Below the pieces are notes generated by a model. That model was not told the DNA's origin and ran no database searches. It worked only from the letters and a program-made list of their open reading frames with translations. From the NCBI RefSeq assembly GCF_018474005.1, contig NZ_JAHCSH010000001.1, positions 62,001 to 126,000 of the forward strand: 64,000 nt of DNA, given 5' to 3'. The position numbers were made by a program, and so were the translations under genes. This document shows, in pieces, positions 8,463-18,094 of the stretch. Every line of letters starts with the position of its first letter. The stretch's first letter is position 1. Source of the DNA: Curvibacter sp. CHRR-16 (GTDB lineage Bacteria; Pseudomonadota; Gammaproteobacteria; Burkholderiales; Burkholderiaceae_C).

Positions 8463-10415
8463 ATGTTTGAATCTCGCACGCTGTTTTGGATAGGTTGGTT
8501 TGCCACGGTACCTTTTGTTCACGCGCAGTCCGTGAGCGAGCTCGACTACTTATCTGATGTACCCGTGGTGCTGTCGGTGTCGCGCTTAAGCCAGCCTTTG
8601 CATGAGGCGCCGGGAGCGGTGACGATTCTGGATCAGGCTTTTATCCGTGCCAGTGGTGCCCGCAATGTGGCTGATTTGTTGCGTTTGGTGCCCGGTTTTC
8701 AGTCCACTACCTCATATGAAACCGATGTGTCCACCGCCGCGTACCATGGTCGGGTGGATGATTTCTCCAGCCGCATGCAGGTCTTGGTCAATGGCCGTTC
8801 GGTGTATTTTGGGAACCAAGACGGAACAGTTGGTCTGGGCTTGCAGCAGCTCGATGTGCAGGACATTGAGCGCATAGAGGTGCTGCGTGGCTCCAATTCT
8901 GCAAGCTACGGTGCACGGGCGTTTTTGGGGGTTATCAATATCGTGTCGCGTTCCTTGCGGCAGGGCCCCAGCAGCCGTGTGAGCTTACAAGCCGGCACCA
9001 ATGGAGTGGCTGATAGCAGTGCCCGCATCACGTGGGGCGAAACCGATGCGGTGTACGAAGTGAGTTTCTCCAGTACCCAAGATGATGGCTTGCAAGGAGC
9101 ATTTGGCAAAAACCAAAGCCGTCGCGTCAATATGGCGGCGCTTTGGGATTGGCAAGAGGCAGGGGAGTTGGAGTGGCGTTTGGGTGGTTTGCAACTCAGG
9201 GCTGGAACAGGTTCAACCGATGCCACGGAGTACGGCAATCCCGCCCGCTTTAGGGGTTACACCACAGGCTATACCCAAGTACGCTGGCAGCGGTCTTTGG
9301 ATGCCAACCATGACATCGCCGTCGAGGCTTCCCATTCGGTTTACACACTCAATGATGCCTATACGTACGGGGATCCTTCGTCGATTTATTACGGTTGGTC
9401 GGTCGATAGTTCTTCGCTGGAAATTAACGATGCACTATCGGTGCAAAGCACCCAACGCCTTGGGCCTACGCAGCGCTTAGTGCTGGGTGCAGAGCTTCGC
9501 CAAGAGCGCGATGTCTCTGAATCCCTTTACAGCGCCAGCGGTGGACAAGTGTTGTCGCATTTCGAGCGCCTTTATTCCAACTGGGAATGGCACTTTCAGC
9601 CCGATTGGACTTTGAACGCTGGTGCACTGGCCGAGCGCAGTACTTTGGGGGGCGATTCCTTGTCTCCGCGGTTGATGGTCAATTGGCAGTTCATGCCTGC
9701 ACAGACTGTGCGTGCAGGGGTGTCACAGGCTTTTCGCCCGCCCAGTGCTTTTGAGAAGTTTGGTGTTTTGCGGTTCTGGAATCCAAACCACACCAGTCAA
9801 ACCATCACGTTTTCCCAAGCCGATGGCACGCTCGGCTCTGAGCGTTTGTTGGTGCAGGAGTTGGGGTACAACTTGGGCCGTTTGGGCAATGGCATCAGTG
9901 CCGATGTACGCTGGTTCCAAGAAAAAATCACTGACGGTATTCGCCACAACGGCCAAACGCCTGTCATTTATTTGGGTCTTGAGCGCTACAACATCCAAGG
10001 CCTTGAATACCAATTGGAATGGCGCCCCACCAGTGCAACGGCTTTGTTTCATGGCGCCTCTTGGATTGATATCAGTCAATTGCAGACCAATCGCAGCGAC
10101 AAGACTTATCGGACTGTGTACAGCGCCCCTAAATTCTCGGCATCTTTGTTGGCGATGCATACCCTGCCTTCGGGCATGAGTGTGAGCATGGCTTACAACG
10201 TATGGCAGCAAATGACCTTGTTGTCTGCTAGCGATGAGCAGCCGTATTTCTCGGCTGAGCGCTGGGATGCCCGCATAGCCAAACCCTTTCAGTGGGGCCG
10301 CAACAAAGGTTCATGGCATTTGACGGGGCAGAACATTGGCCCGTCTTACCGCGATGGTGATAGGAAGTTTTACTTACTGCAGCAGTGGCTGTTGGGTATG
10401 ACGGTGGAGTACTGA
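8463..10415 (+). CDS. TonB-dependent outer-membrane receptor
   Basis: This 650-residue protein has a signal peptide (cleavage probably after VHA), then a plug domain at about 45-160 with APGAVTILD, ARNVADLLRLVPGFQ and IERIEVLRGSNSASYGARAFLGVINIVSR. A beta-barrel follows and ends in an aromatic residue (GMTVEY), as expected for Bam-dependent folding. The plug resembles the FepA/CirA/BtuB group, but no diagnostic residue gives the ligand. There is no N-terminal signalling extension of the FecA type. A binding protein and a hybrid kinase follow 2 bp downstream and then by a 4-bp overlap. That suggests that the receptor feeds a sensor and not a full transporter. Confidence 0.88.
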   Translation: MFESRTLFWIGWFATVPFVHAQSVSELDYLSDVPVVLSVSRLSQPLHEAPGAVTILDQAFIRASGARNVADLLRLVPGFQSTTSYETDVSTAAYHGRVDDFSSRMQVLVNGRSVYFGNQDGTVGLGLQQLDVQDIERIEVLRGSNSASYGARAFLGVINIVSRSLRQGPSSRVSLQAGTNGVADSSARITWGETDAVYEVSFSSTQDDGLQGAFGKNQSRRVNMAALWDWQEAGELEWRLGGLQLRAGTGSTDATEYGNPARFRGYTTGYTQVRWQRSLDANHDIAVEASHSVYTLNDAYTYGDPSSIYYGWSVDSSSLEINDALSVQSTQRLGPTQRLVLGAELRQERDVSESLYSASGGQVLSHFERLYSNWEWHFQPDWTLNAGALAERSTLGGDSLSPRLMVNWQFMPAQTVRAGVSQAFRPPSAFEKFGVLRFWNPNHTSQTITFSQADGTLGSERLLVQELGYNLGRLGNGISADVRWFQEKITDGIRHNGQTPVIYLGLERYNIQGLEYQLEWRPTSATALFHGASWIDISQLQTNRSDKTYRTVYSAPKFSASLLAMHTLPSGMSVSMAYNVWQQMTLLSASDEQPYFSAERWDARIAKPFQWGRNKGSWHLTGQNIGPSYRDGDRKFYLLQQWLLGMTVEY

Positions 10416-10417
10416 CG

Positions 10418-11344
10418 ATGCTGCGCCGTTTTTTCCTCCTGATTGCGCTCTTTGGAATGCTGCTTGTGAGTGCCAATGCTTTTGAAGTACTGGTGGTGCG
10501 TTCGGACAGGAATCCGGCTTATGCCGAAGCTTCGGATTTGTTGGTGGAGGAGTTGCTGCGCCGAGGGGTGTCCCGCAGCGATATTGGCTTGCAAACGGTA
10601 ACGGAGTGGCAGCAAAACCGCTCAGTCTCTATGGGTGCCAAGGTTTGGCTTGCTGTAGGGTCAGATGCCTTATCGACTTTGTTGGCGGTGCCCAACCGCC
10701 CGCCTGTTGTGGCATCGATGTTGCCCAAATTGGCATATGACAGAACGCTGCGCGAGTGGGGGGGGCGTTCAGCAGGCGTTACTGCTGTGTATTTTGATCA
10801 ACCATTGCCCCGTGTGCTAGCCGCAGCGCGTGCGGCCTATCCCGAGTCCAAACGAGTGGGGGTTTTGTGGGGCAATGAGTCGGTTCTTGTGTCTAATGCC
10901 TTTCAAACGGCGGCGCACGAGCAGGGCTTTGCGGTACGTTCAGCCCAAGTGTTTGCCAGCACCCAAATTTTTGCTGCATTGCAAAGCGTATTGGATGACA
11001 CCCAATTGCTGATAGCGTTGGCCGATCCTTTGGTTTACAACGCCAGTTCTGTGAGCAATATTTTGCTAACCAGCTACCGTGTTGGTGTGCCTGTGTTGGC
11101 TTTTTCGCCAGCTTACGTCAGGGCTGGTGCGCTGTTGGCTTTGTACACAACCCCCAAGCAGCTAGCACCGCAAATTGTGGCCCAAGTCATGGGGGTGTTG
11201 TCCAGCAACTCTGTACCTGCCGCCCAATTCCCGCAAGATTTCACGATAGACGTCAATGACTACGTGGCCAAGTCCTTGGGTTTTGCTACCAGTGCTGCCG
11301 TTTTGACCGAGCGGGTCAAACGCATGGAGGCTATCAAGCCATGA
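10418..11344 (+). CDS. Periplasmic ABC-type substrate-binding protein (PF04392-like)
   Basis: This 308-residue protein begins with a signal peptide (MLRRFFLLIALFGMLLVSANAF) without a lipobox Cys. The two-lobed pattern resembles the PF04392 'ABC transporter substrate binding' group: GAKVWLAVGSDALSTLL, VASMLPK, TAVYFDQPLPRVLAAARAAYPESKRVGVLWG, and a later ALADPLVYN. No permease or ATPase gene is beside it. Its stop overlaps the start of the hybrid kinase (ATGA), and it begins 2 bp after the receptor stop. I infer that it presents a periplasmic ligand to the kinase; it could also serve a transporter encoded elsewhere. The ligand is unknown. Confidence 0.75.
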   Translation: MLRRFFLLIALFGMLLVSANAFEVLVVRSDRNPAYAEASDLLVEELLRRGVSRSDIGLQTVTEWQQNRSVSMGAKVWLAVGSDALSTLLAVPNRPPVVASMLPKLAYDRTLREWGGRSAGVTAVYFDQPLPRVLAAARAAYPESKRVGVLWGNESVLVSNAFQTAAHEQGFAVRSAQVFASTQIFAALQSVLDDTQLLIALADPLVYNASSVSNILLTSYRVGVPVLAFSPAYVRAGALLALYTTPKQLAPQIVAQVMGVLSSNSVPAAQFPQDFTIDVNDYVAKSLGFATSAAVLTERVKRMEAIKP

Positions 11345-13275
11345 TGTTGTTTACCAGCATACGCCGCCGCATGCTGCTTGCAGCCTTGATGCCTGTGGTA
11401 TTGGTGATTGTGGTCTTGTCCAGTGTGTTCTGGATGAACCGCATGAACGATTTGGACGCCACATTTTTGCAGCACGCACGTTTGATTGCACGCCAGGCCG
11501 CAGCATCTGGGGTGTATGGGGTATTTGCAGGCAATGTGGCGGTGTTGGGCGACATTGCTGCGGGTGCTGCCAAAGAGCCTGATGTGCGATCGGTGGCTAT
11601 TTTCGATATCAATGGCAAAAAATTGGTCAGCGTCGGGCCGTTGACCTATTTGGATTTGGATCAAGCTCGCAGCGATGTGCAGGCCCATTTGGTGCACCAA
11701 CGCAATTTGGAATTGTTGGTGGAACCGATTTCATCGGGCGCAGCCTTGCAAGACGATATGTACAGCACCATGACATTGTCCGATGGCAGTGTGGTGGAGC
11801 GGCCCTTGGGTTATGTGGTGCTAGAGGTCAGTCGCCAGCGGCTCATTACCAGCCAAAAGGACTTGCTGTTTTTGGCTTTGGGTGTGACCCTGTTGGGCAT
11901 TGTGGTCGGTGGCATTTTGGCTTTGCAGTTGGGCGAGGGCGTCATGCGCCCTGTGATGCGCATTACGCGCATGATCGAACGTTTGGGCCAAGGGGATTTA
12001 CGCCCAGCCCACGATGCGCGCGTCGATGACCCGTTGTACGACTTGCAAATCCGTTTGAACCAAATGGCGCAGCGTTTGGCATGGGGGCGCGAAGAGATGG
12101 AGTTTCGCGTTGCGACCGTTACCAATGAGTTGCGTCTCAAGAAAGAGGAAGCTGAATTGGCCACCTTGGCCAAAAGTCGGTTCTTGGCTGCAGCAAGCCA
12201 CGATCTGCGCCAACCGACCCATGCTTTGGGCATGTTTGTTGCCCGCTTGGGGCAACTGTCATTGACCGACGAGGCGCGCCATGTGGTGCGCAATTTGGAA
12301 GCTTCGTTGTCGGCTATGCAGGACTTGCTAGACGGCTTGTTGGATTTGTCGCGTCTAGAAGCTGGGGCCGTACAGGCCCATGCCAAACCAGTTCCGTTGC
12401 AACTCATCTTTGATGATGTGCGCAAGTCATACGAAAACGTTGCGCAAGCCAAAGGTTTGCGTTTGCGTGTGGTCTCCAATAGCCATTGGGTGCAAACCGA
12501 TCCGGTGCTGTTGAAGCAGATCGTGATGAATTTGGTTTCCAATGCCATTCGCTATACCGATACAGGGTCAGTCCTGCTAGGGGCGCGGCGTTTGGTCAAA
12601 GACAATGCTTTGCGGCTTGATGTTCTGGACACTGGCATAGGCATTGCCCCAGAGCACCAAGAGCGCATCTTCCAAGAGTTTTTCCAAATTGGGAACCAAG
12701 CGCGCGATCGCAATTTGGGCTTGGGCTTGGGCTTGAGTATCGTGCAGCGTACAGCCAGGTTATTGGGGCATGCTTTGGCAGTGCAGTCCAATTTGGGCCA
12801 AGGAACGCGCTTTTCTATCGTGTTGCCGCTGGCTGAACCTGTTGCTGCATCCATGGCGACGCTGCCCGTTGGCATGGCTGAAACCGATGTGGCAGGCATG
12901 CGCGTCTGGCTTATCGAGGACGATGATTTGGTGCGGCAGTCGGTCGCTGATTTGCTGCAATCTTGGGGGTGCGAGGTCTACGCATGCAGTGGTGGTCATG
13001 CTGCGCTGGCGCAACTGAATCAATGGCCAAGTCCGGATGTGATAGTCAGTGATTACCGTCTAGCCGATGGGATGGATGGGATTGAGACCATAGTGGCTGT
13101 GCGGGAGCATTTGGGTACATTGACCCCGGCTTGTTTGATCAGCGGGGATACCGATGCCGATCTGTTGGCCCGTGTCAAAGAAGGCGGCCTGACACTCTTG
13201 CACAAGCCAGTACGCCCGGCCAAGTTGCGCAGCTTCTTGAGACGACTGCGCGCTCAAGTACCGGACATTAGTTGA
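11341..13275 (+). CDS. Hybrid sensor histidine kinase with receiver domain
   Basis: This is a 644-residue inner-membrane kinase. TM1 is near residues 10-30, and a periplasmic sensor follows (about 31-175; the DLDATFLQHARLIARQAA helix recalls CHASE8-type sensors). TM2 is at about 178-200 and HAMP at about 200-250. HisKA has its phospho-His in AAASHDLRQP. The ATPase domain has NLVSNAIRYTD, DTGIGI and GLGLGLSIV. A C-terminal receiver runs from about 520, with IEDDD and VSDYRLADGMDGIE (phospho-Asp in SDYR) and the Lys in HKPVRP. The start overlaps the binding-protein stop, so the sensor probably reads that protein. The convergent LuxR-type regulator is the likely output, with the attached receiver as modulator or phosphate sink. 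Confidence 0.9.
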   Translation: MMLFTSIRRRMLLAALMPVVLVIVVLSSVFWMNRMNDLDATFLQHARLIARQAAASGVYGVFAGNVAVLGDIAAGAAKEPDVRSVAIFDINGKKLVSVGPLTYLDLDQARSDVQAHLVHQRNLELLVEPISSGAALQDDMYSTMTLSDGSVVERPLGYVVLEVSRQRLITSQKDLLFLALGVTLLGIVVGGILALQLGEGVMRPVMRITRMIERLGQGDLRPAHDARVDDPLYDLQIRLNQMAQRLAWGREEMEFRVATVTNELRLKKEEAELATLAKSRFLAAASHDLRQPTHALGMFVARLGQLSLTDEARHVVRNLEASLSAMQDLLDGLLDLSRLEAGAVQAHAKPVPLQLIFDDVRKSYENVAQAKGLRLRVVSNSHWVQTDPVLLKQIVMNLVSNAIRYTDTGSVLLGARRLVKDNALRLDVLDTGIGIAPEHQERIFQEFFQIGNQARDRNLGLGLGLSIVQRTARLLGHALAVQSNLGQGTRFSIVLPLAEPVAASMATLPVGMAETDVAGMRVWLIEDDDLVRQSVADLLQSWGCEVYACSGGHAALAQLNQWPSPDVIVSDYRLADGMDGIETIVAVREHLGTLTPACLISGDTDADLLARVKEGGLTLLHKPVRPAKLRSFLRRLRAQVPDIS

Positions 13276-13891
13276 GCCCCATGTAGCCGCTGCGTGCAGC
13301 TGCCACCACGGCTTGGGTGCGGTTTTGCACGTCAAAGTGGCGCAAGATGGCGGCCACGTGGGATTTCACGGTTTCTTCTGAAATGAATAAACGCTCAGCG
13401 ATGTCTTTGTTGGACAAGCCATCAAGCAATAGCTGCAATACCTTGATTTGGCGTTGGGTAAGGTTTTCTTGGTGGTCGCTGTTGAGCAGTTCTGGTGGCT
13501 CGTAAATGTCGCCTTGCAGTACGGTGCGTACCGCAGTCAACAGTTCGTCGCTCATGGATGATTTGCTGACAAATCCGGAGGCCCCGACTTGCAGCATCTG
13601 CCGTATTGCATGCGTGCTGTCTGTGCCAGAGATGACGATGATGGGCAGTTCAGGGTGTTCTTGCCCAAACACCTCCAAGGCTTGTAAACCATTCATGTCA
13701 GGCATGTGGTAGTCCAACAAGACCAAATCGATATCGGAGTGTTGTGCTGCTAAAGCGAAAGCCTGATCGCAGCGTTGGGCTTGGAGTACCTCAACGCTTT
13801 CATCTAGCCCTTTGAGCACTTGGTGCAGGCCTTCGCGCACCAGGGCATGATCATCGACAACGAGTATTTTCACAGGAAGACCAGTATGCAT
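13268..13891 (-). CDS. LuxR/NarL-family response regulator
   Basis: This 207-residue regulator has a receiver domain (VVDDHALVREGL, phospho-Asp in LVLLDYHMPDMNG, Lys in GFVSKSS) and a C-terminal LuxR helix-turn-helix (LTQRQIKVLQLLLDGLSNKDIAERLFISEETVKSHV). The ATG at 13891 is my choice; a GTG six codons downstream is a rival start. It ends 8 bp inside the hybrid kinase gene on the opposite strand, and convergent kinase-regulator pairs of this kind usually work together. Its promoter region is shared with the divergent ppa. Targets are unknown, and the receptor operon is the obvious candidate. Confidence 0.88.
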   Translation of the reverse strand: MHTGLPVKILVVDDHALVREGLHQVLKGLDESVEVLQAQRCDQAFALAAQHSDIDLVLLDYHMPDMNGLQALEVFGQEHPELPIIVISGTDSTHAIRQMLQVGASGFVSKSSMSDELLTAVRTVLQGDIYEPPELLNSDHQENLTQRQIKVLQLLLDGLSNKDIAERLFISEETVKSHVAAILRHFDVQNRTQAVVAAARSGYMGLN

Positions 13892-13972
13892 TAAACCGCT
13901 TAACACCCAGAACACTCTGGAGTGAATCGGTAGAATCAAGGAATTCCTTATTAAACCTTAATTGAGACCCCT

Positions 13973-14509
13973 ATGTCACTGAATCTTGTTACTCCTGGCA
14001 GCAAAGTTCCCGAAGCATTCAATGTGATCATTGAAATCCCTATGAATGCCGATCCCGTCAAGTTCGAGGTGGATAAGGAGTCTGGTGCCTTGTTTGTGGA
14101 TCGTTTCATGAGCACCGCCATGCATTACCCCACCAACTATGGGTATGTTCCCCAAACTTTGTCTGGAGATGGTGATCCAGTGGATGTGCTCGTGATCACG
14201 CCTTTCCCATTGCCTGCAGGCGTGGTGGTGCCTTGCCGTGCATTGGGTATTCTCAAAATGCAAGATGAAGCAGGCGAGGATGGCAAGTTGCTGGCCGTGC
14301 CCACAAGCAAAATTTTGCCGTTGTACGATGGCTACAAAAGCTATACCGATGTCAGCCCATTTCTCTTGAATTCCATAGTTCACTTCTTTGAACACTACAA
14401 AGATTTGGAAAAAGGAAAGTGGGTCAAGGTCACCGGTTGGGATGGTGTTGAAGCGGCGCACAAAGAAGTATTGGATGGTGTTGCCAATTACGCTAAAACC
14501 AAGGCTTAA
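13973..14509 (+). CDS. ppa: Inorganic pyrophosphatase
   Basis: This cytosolic family I pyrophosphatase hydrolyses PPi and drives biosynthetic reactions to completion. The product has 178 residues, the usual size. The signature with three metal-binding Asp is visible as [14 protein letters not shown], preceded by [18 protein letters not shown] and the FFEHYKDLE helix are also typical of the family. It is followed after 34 bp by cheW with its own strong ribosome-binding site. Confidence 0.96.
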   Translation: MSLNLVTPGSKVPEAFNVIIEIPMNADPVKFEVDKESGALFVDRFMSTAMHYPTNYGYVPQTLSGDGDPVDVLVITPFPLPAGVVVPCRALGILKMQDEAGEDGKLLAVPTSKILPLYDGYKSYTDVSPFLLNSIVHFFEHYKDLEKGKWVKVTGWDGVEAAHKEVLDGVANYAKTKA

Positions 14510-14530
14510 TTAGTTCTACACGTCTTGATC

Positions 14531-14538
14531 AAAGGAGG
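14531..14538 (+). promoter_or_regulatory. Strong ribosome-binding site of cheW
   Basis: AAAGGAGG lies 5 bp before the cheW ATG and is a near-perfect Shine-Dalgarno sequence. It fixes the start at 14544. Most other genes here have weak sites. Confidence 0.8.
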
Positions 14539-14543
14539 CTGCT

Positions 14544-15032
14544 ATGGAGCAAGTCGCTGATGCCGCGCTGAATGCTACGGTGGACAATCTCAACCAGTAC
14601 TTGGCATTCAAGTTGGGTACAGAAGAGTACGTCATCGACATTTTGCAAGTGCAAGAAATTCGCTCTTATGAGCAGCCCACCAAGATGGCCAATTCGCCGT
14701 CTTACATCAAGGGCGTTATTAACTTGCGTGGGGTCATTGTCCCCATTGTGGATTTGCGGCTCAAACTCAACCAAGCCCAAGTGGAGTACAACGACTTCAC
14801 GGTGGTCATCATCCTTAAAGTGCGTTCTACGGTAGTGGGCGTGGTGGTGGATGGTGTCTCCGATGTGGTCAATATCGCGCCTAATACGATTCAACCAGCA
14901 CCGCAATTCAATGCAGGGATTGAGGCGCGCTTTATCCGCGGCATTGCCCACCAAGGCCAGCGTGCGCTGATCGTGATGGATATGAATGCCTTGATGAGCA
15001 ATGCCGAATTGGGCTTGGCGGCTGTGGGTTGA
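14544..15032 (+). CDS. cheW: Chemotaxis coupling protein CheW
   Basis: This 162-residue single-domain protein couples chemoreceptors to the CheA kinase. The CheW-like fold is clear: YLAFKLGTEEYVIDILQVQEI, then SPSYIKGVINLRGVIVPIVDLRLKL with the conserved INLRG core, then VVVDGVSDVV. No cheA, cheY or flagellar gene is nearby, so it is an orphan or supplementary copy. A chemoreceptor is encoded at 28.3 kb. It is followed by nadE 2 bp after its stop, and no functional link between the two is known. Confidence 0.92.
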   Translation: MEQVADAALNATVDNLNQYLAFKLGTEEYVIDILQVQEIRSYEQPTKMANSPSYIKGVINLRGVIVPIVDLRLKLNQAQVEYNDFTVVIILKVRSTVVGVVVDGVSDVVNIAPNTIQPAPQFNAGIEARFIRGIAHQGQRALIVMDMNALMSNAELGLAAVG

Positions 15033-15034
15033 GG

Positions 15035-16711
15035 ATGGCATTGAAGCTTTGCATTGCTCAACTCAATTACACCGTTGGTGACGTCGCTGGAAATACACAG
15101 GCCATAGCGCAAGCTGCGCGGCAGGCTTATGCACAAGGTGCCCGCTTGGTATTAACACCCGAGTTGGCTATTTGTGGCTATGCCGCTGAAGATTTGTTTT
15201 TACGCCCAGCGTTTGCCCAGGCCTGCGCTGAGGCTGTGCAGCAGTTGGCCGCGCAATTGGCCGATTTGAGCGACTTGGTACTCGTGGTAGGCCATCCGCA
15301 AGGCCACCACACCCACGGTAAATCGTGGTCCCAGTCCCAGCGGTACAACGCAGCCAGCGTCATTCAGGGTGGAAAAGTCTTGGCCAGCTACGCCAAGCGC
15401 TGCTTGCCCAATTACCAAGTGTTCGATGAGTGCCGTTACTTTGCGCCCGGTCAAGCGGTGTGCGTGGTAGATGTGCGGTGCGGCACGGAGTCTGTGCGCT
15501 TGGGGGTACTTATCTGCGAAGACCTGTGGTACGAGCATCCAGCCCAGGAAACCGCTGCCGCAGGCGCTGATTTGATCGTTTCGCTCAACGCTTCACCATT
15601 TCATGTGCACAAAGGGCAAGAGCGAGAGCAGCTGTTAGCGCAGCGTGCCCAGCAGACCGGTGTACCCATTGTTTACGCGCACTTGGTTGGCGGGCAAGAT
15701 GAGTTGATTTTTGATGGCCAATCCTTGGCCGTGCAAGCCAATGGTGCATTGGCTTGCCGTGCCCCAGCTTTCCAGCCAGAGTTGGTCATGCTCGATTGCC
15801 AAGCCAGTGCACAAGGGTGGCAGTTGCAGGGTGCCGTGCACACTGCCCAGAGCGATTTGGAGCAGCTTTGGCATGCGCTGGTTTTGGGCGTGCGGGACTA
15901 TGTCGGGAAGAACGGTTTTCCCGGCGCCTTGTTGGGCTTGTCTGGCGGTATCGATTCGGCGCTGGTGCTGGCCATAGCGGTGGACGCCCTAGGCGCAGAC
16001 AAAGTACGGGCCGTCATGATGCCTTCGCCCTACACCGCAGACATCAGTTGCATTGACTCGCGCGATATGGTGCAGCGCCTTGGTGTTCGCTACGACGAGT
16101 ATTCCATCGTGCCCCAAATGCAGGCCTTTGAGGCAATGCTCAAACCCGAATTTGCAGGGTTGCCTTTGGATGCCACGGAAGAAAATATCCAAGCGCGCAT
16201 TCGTGGCACCATGTTGATGGCCTTGTCCAACAAATTTGGGGCTGTGGTGCTCACCACGGGCAACAAATCCGAAATGGCAACGGGTTATTGCACACTGTAT
16301 GGCGATATGGCTGGTGGCTTTGCCGTCATCAAAGACGTGTGCAAAACCACGGTATTTGCCTTGGCCCGGTGGCGTAACGCGCACGACCCCTATGGGCGCT
16401 GTGCCAATCCCATTCCTGATCGCATCATCACCCGTCCGCCTAGTGCCGAGTTGCGTCCGGATCAGAAAGACCAAGACAGCTTGCCGTCCTACGATGTGCT
16501 CGATGCCATTATCAAGCGCTACATGGAAGAGAACGCCAGCATCGACGATTTAATGGCCGAGGGCTTTGACCCAGCGGATGTCGAGAAAGTCACGCGACTG
16601 ATCAAACTCAATGAATACAAACGGCGCCAAGCCCCCGTTGGCATACGGGTAACCCACCGTAGCTTCGGCAAGGACTGGCGCTATCCTATTACCAATCGCT
16701 TCCGGGCCTGA
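15035..16711 (+). CDS. nadE: Glutamine-dependent NAD+ synthetase
   Basis: This 558-residue two-domain enzyme amidates deamido-NAD to NAD, using ammonia from glutamine. The N-terminal nitrilase domain (about 1-260) shows Glu in LTPELAICGY, Lys in YAKRCLPNY and Cys in VLICEDLWYE. The C-terminal synthetase has the PP-loop GLSGGIDSALVLAIA and the later TTGNKSEMATGYCTLYGD. The ATG at 15035 gives MALKLCIAQ, a natural start; a TTG 6 bp upstream is less likely. glnB follows after 18 bp. Confidence 0.95.
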   Translation: MALKLCIAQLNYTVGDVAGNTQAIAQAARQAYAQGARLVLTPELAICGYAAEDLFLRPAFAQACAEAVQQLAAQLADLSDLVLVVGHPQGHHTHGKSWSQSQRYNAASVIQGGKVLASYAKRCLPNYQVFDECRYFAPGQAVCVVDVRCGTESVRLGVLICEDLWYEHPAQETAAAGADLIVSLNASPFHVHKGQEREQLLAQRAQQTGVPIVYAHLVGGQDELIFDGQSLAVQANGALACRAPAFQPELVMLDCQASAQGWQLQGAVHTAQSDLEQLWHALVLGVRDYVGKNGFPGALLGLSGGIDSALVLAIAVDALGADKVRAVMMPSPYTADISCIDSRDMVQRLGVRYDEYSIVPQMQAFEAMLKPEFAGLPLDATEENIQARIRGTMLMALSNKFGAVVLTTGNKSEMATGYCTLYGDMAGGFAVIKDVCKTTVFALARWRNAHDPYGRCANPIPDRIITRPPSAELRPDQKDQDSLPSYDVLDAIIKRYMEENASIDDLMAEGFDPADVEKVTRLIKLNEYKRRQAPVGIRVTHRSFGKDWRYPITNRFRA

Positions 16712-17068
<357 letters not shown>

Positions 17069-17081
17069 GCCCCTATCCCAT

Positions 17082-17501
17082 TCAAGCAAATCGCTGCCAC
17101 AGGGCAGCGAGCCAAATCCCCGCACACAGCAAAGAGGTGAGCAGCACGGCCGCGCTGCCCATGTCTTTGGCACGTTTGCTCAGGTCGTGCCACTCGGGGC
17201 CAATGCGGTCAATGCATGTCTCAACTGCGGTGTTGAGCAACTCCACCACCATCAGCAAGACGATGCTGCCTGCCAAGGCGGCTACTTCCAACCAATTGCG
17301 GCCCAGCCAAAAGGCCGAAGGCACCAGCACGATAGCCAACATGGCTTCTTGGCGGAATGCCGTTTCTTTCCAGCCCGCGCGCAAGCCTGCCAGTGAATAG
17401 CCAAACGCATACCAAACGCGCAGCAAGCCTGTGCGGGACTTTTGCAGATTGGTGTGCGGTGTAGGGGGTGTGGATGGGGGATTGGGGGGCAATGAACTCA
17501 T
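17082..17501 (-). CDS. dgkA: Diacylglycerol kinase
   Basis: This small integral membrane kinase recycles diacylglycerol to phosphatidic acid. The product has 139 residues starting at the ATG at 17501. The family core is present: GWKETAFRQEAML, the catalytic Glu region VVELLNTAVETCIDRIG, and LSKRAKDMGSAAV. Three hydrophobic helices are visible. The N-terminus has a Pro/Thr-rich extension of about 20 residues. Its start overlaps the stop of the RDD gene by 4 bp, so it is the last gene of the sigma-factor operon. Confidence 0.9.
   Translation of the reverse strand: MSSLPPNPPSTPPTPHTNLQKSRTGLLRVWYAFGYSLAGLRAGWKETAFRQEAMLAIVLVPSAFWLGRNWLEVAALAGSIVLLMVVELLNTAVETCIDRIGPEWHDLSKRAKDMGSAAVLLTSLLCAGIWLAALWQRFA
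17091..17110. terminator. Hairpin between glnB and dgkA
   Basis: An 8-bp perfect stem (TCGCTGCC / GGCAGCGA) with a 4-base loop lies in the last codons of dgkA, 22 bp after the glnB stop. There is no good T-run on either side. It may slow or protect convergent transcripts but is not a convincing intrinsic terminator. Confidence 0.3.
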
Positions 17502-18034
17502 GTCAAACGGCTTAAAGGTTGCGAATGCACCAAGCGGGAACCAGCCCATGCATCGTGCCAAAACTGGCCTTGGGGATGAAAGCGGCTGAGTATGGCCCAA
17601 ATGGCTATCCACCCTAGTACCAACACCAAAGACTGCAGTGAGCTTAGGCCCATCATCCAGTCCACCACCAAGGCGGGCATGAACCACACCCAGGACAGCA
17701 CATAGCGCACCAGTGCGCGTGTTTGGCTCAAAGCCTGGCCGTGGCGATCAACCACCCGAATATTCCAAGTCTTCATGGCCAAGGTTTGGCCATGTGCCCA
17801 AAACCAGACAAAGTAAATACCCAGCACGATGAACAGGAACCACTGCAAGGCGGTGCGGTTTTCCAGTGCATGGCGACTTTGGCTCAGCGTGCTAAAGAGA
17901 TAGCCTGCCAGAAAAACAACCCCAAACAGCAATACCCCCTCATACAGCCAGCAGGCCATGCGGCGGCGCAAACTGGGTGTCGTCCAAGAGGCGTTGCTGG
18001 TGCTAGAAAAAGTGGTTTGCTGGGAAGCTGGCAT
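17498..18034 (-). CDS. RDD-family membrane protein
   Basis: This 178-residue protein has the RDD pattern: RRRMACWLYEGVLLFGVVFL at the first helix, then a second and third helix, with LAMKTWNIRVVDRHG between helices and an RALVRYVLSW segment. The Arg and Asp residues that name the family are partly replaced (RRRMACWLYE), which is common in this subgroup. The function is unknown; some RDD proteins act as Na+/H+ antiporters. It is coupled to dgkA by a 4-bp overlap and preceded by the DUF3106 gene with a 60-bp gap. Confidence 0.82.
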   Translation of the reverse strand: MPASQQTTFSSTSNASWTTPSLRRRMACWLYEGVLLFGVVFLAGYLFSTLSQSRHALENRTALQWFLFIVLGIYFVWFWAHGQTLAMKTWNIRVVDRHGQALSQTRALVRYVLSWVWFMPALVVDWMMGLSSLQSLVLVLGWIAIWAILSRFHPQGQFWHDAWAGSRLVHSQPLSRLT

Positions 18035-18094
18035 GGCCGCCGCATTGTAGGGGTGGGCAATGCCCGCCAGTTGCCTCAGGTCAAGGTTTGCTGC

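Noticed and set aside
13913..13924. CACTC-TG-GAGTG palindrome in the response regulator-ppa gap, a possible regulator site
   Set aside because: Only 5-bp arms, with no second copy found near the receptor operon; chance is likely.
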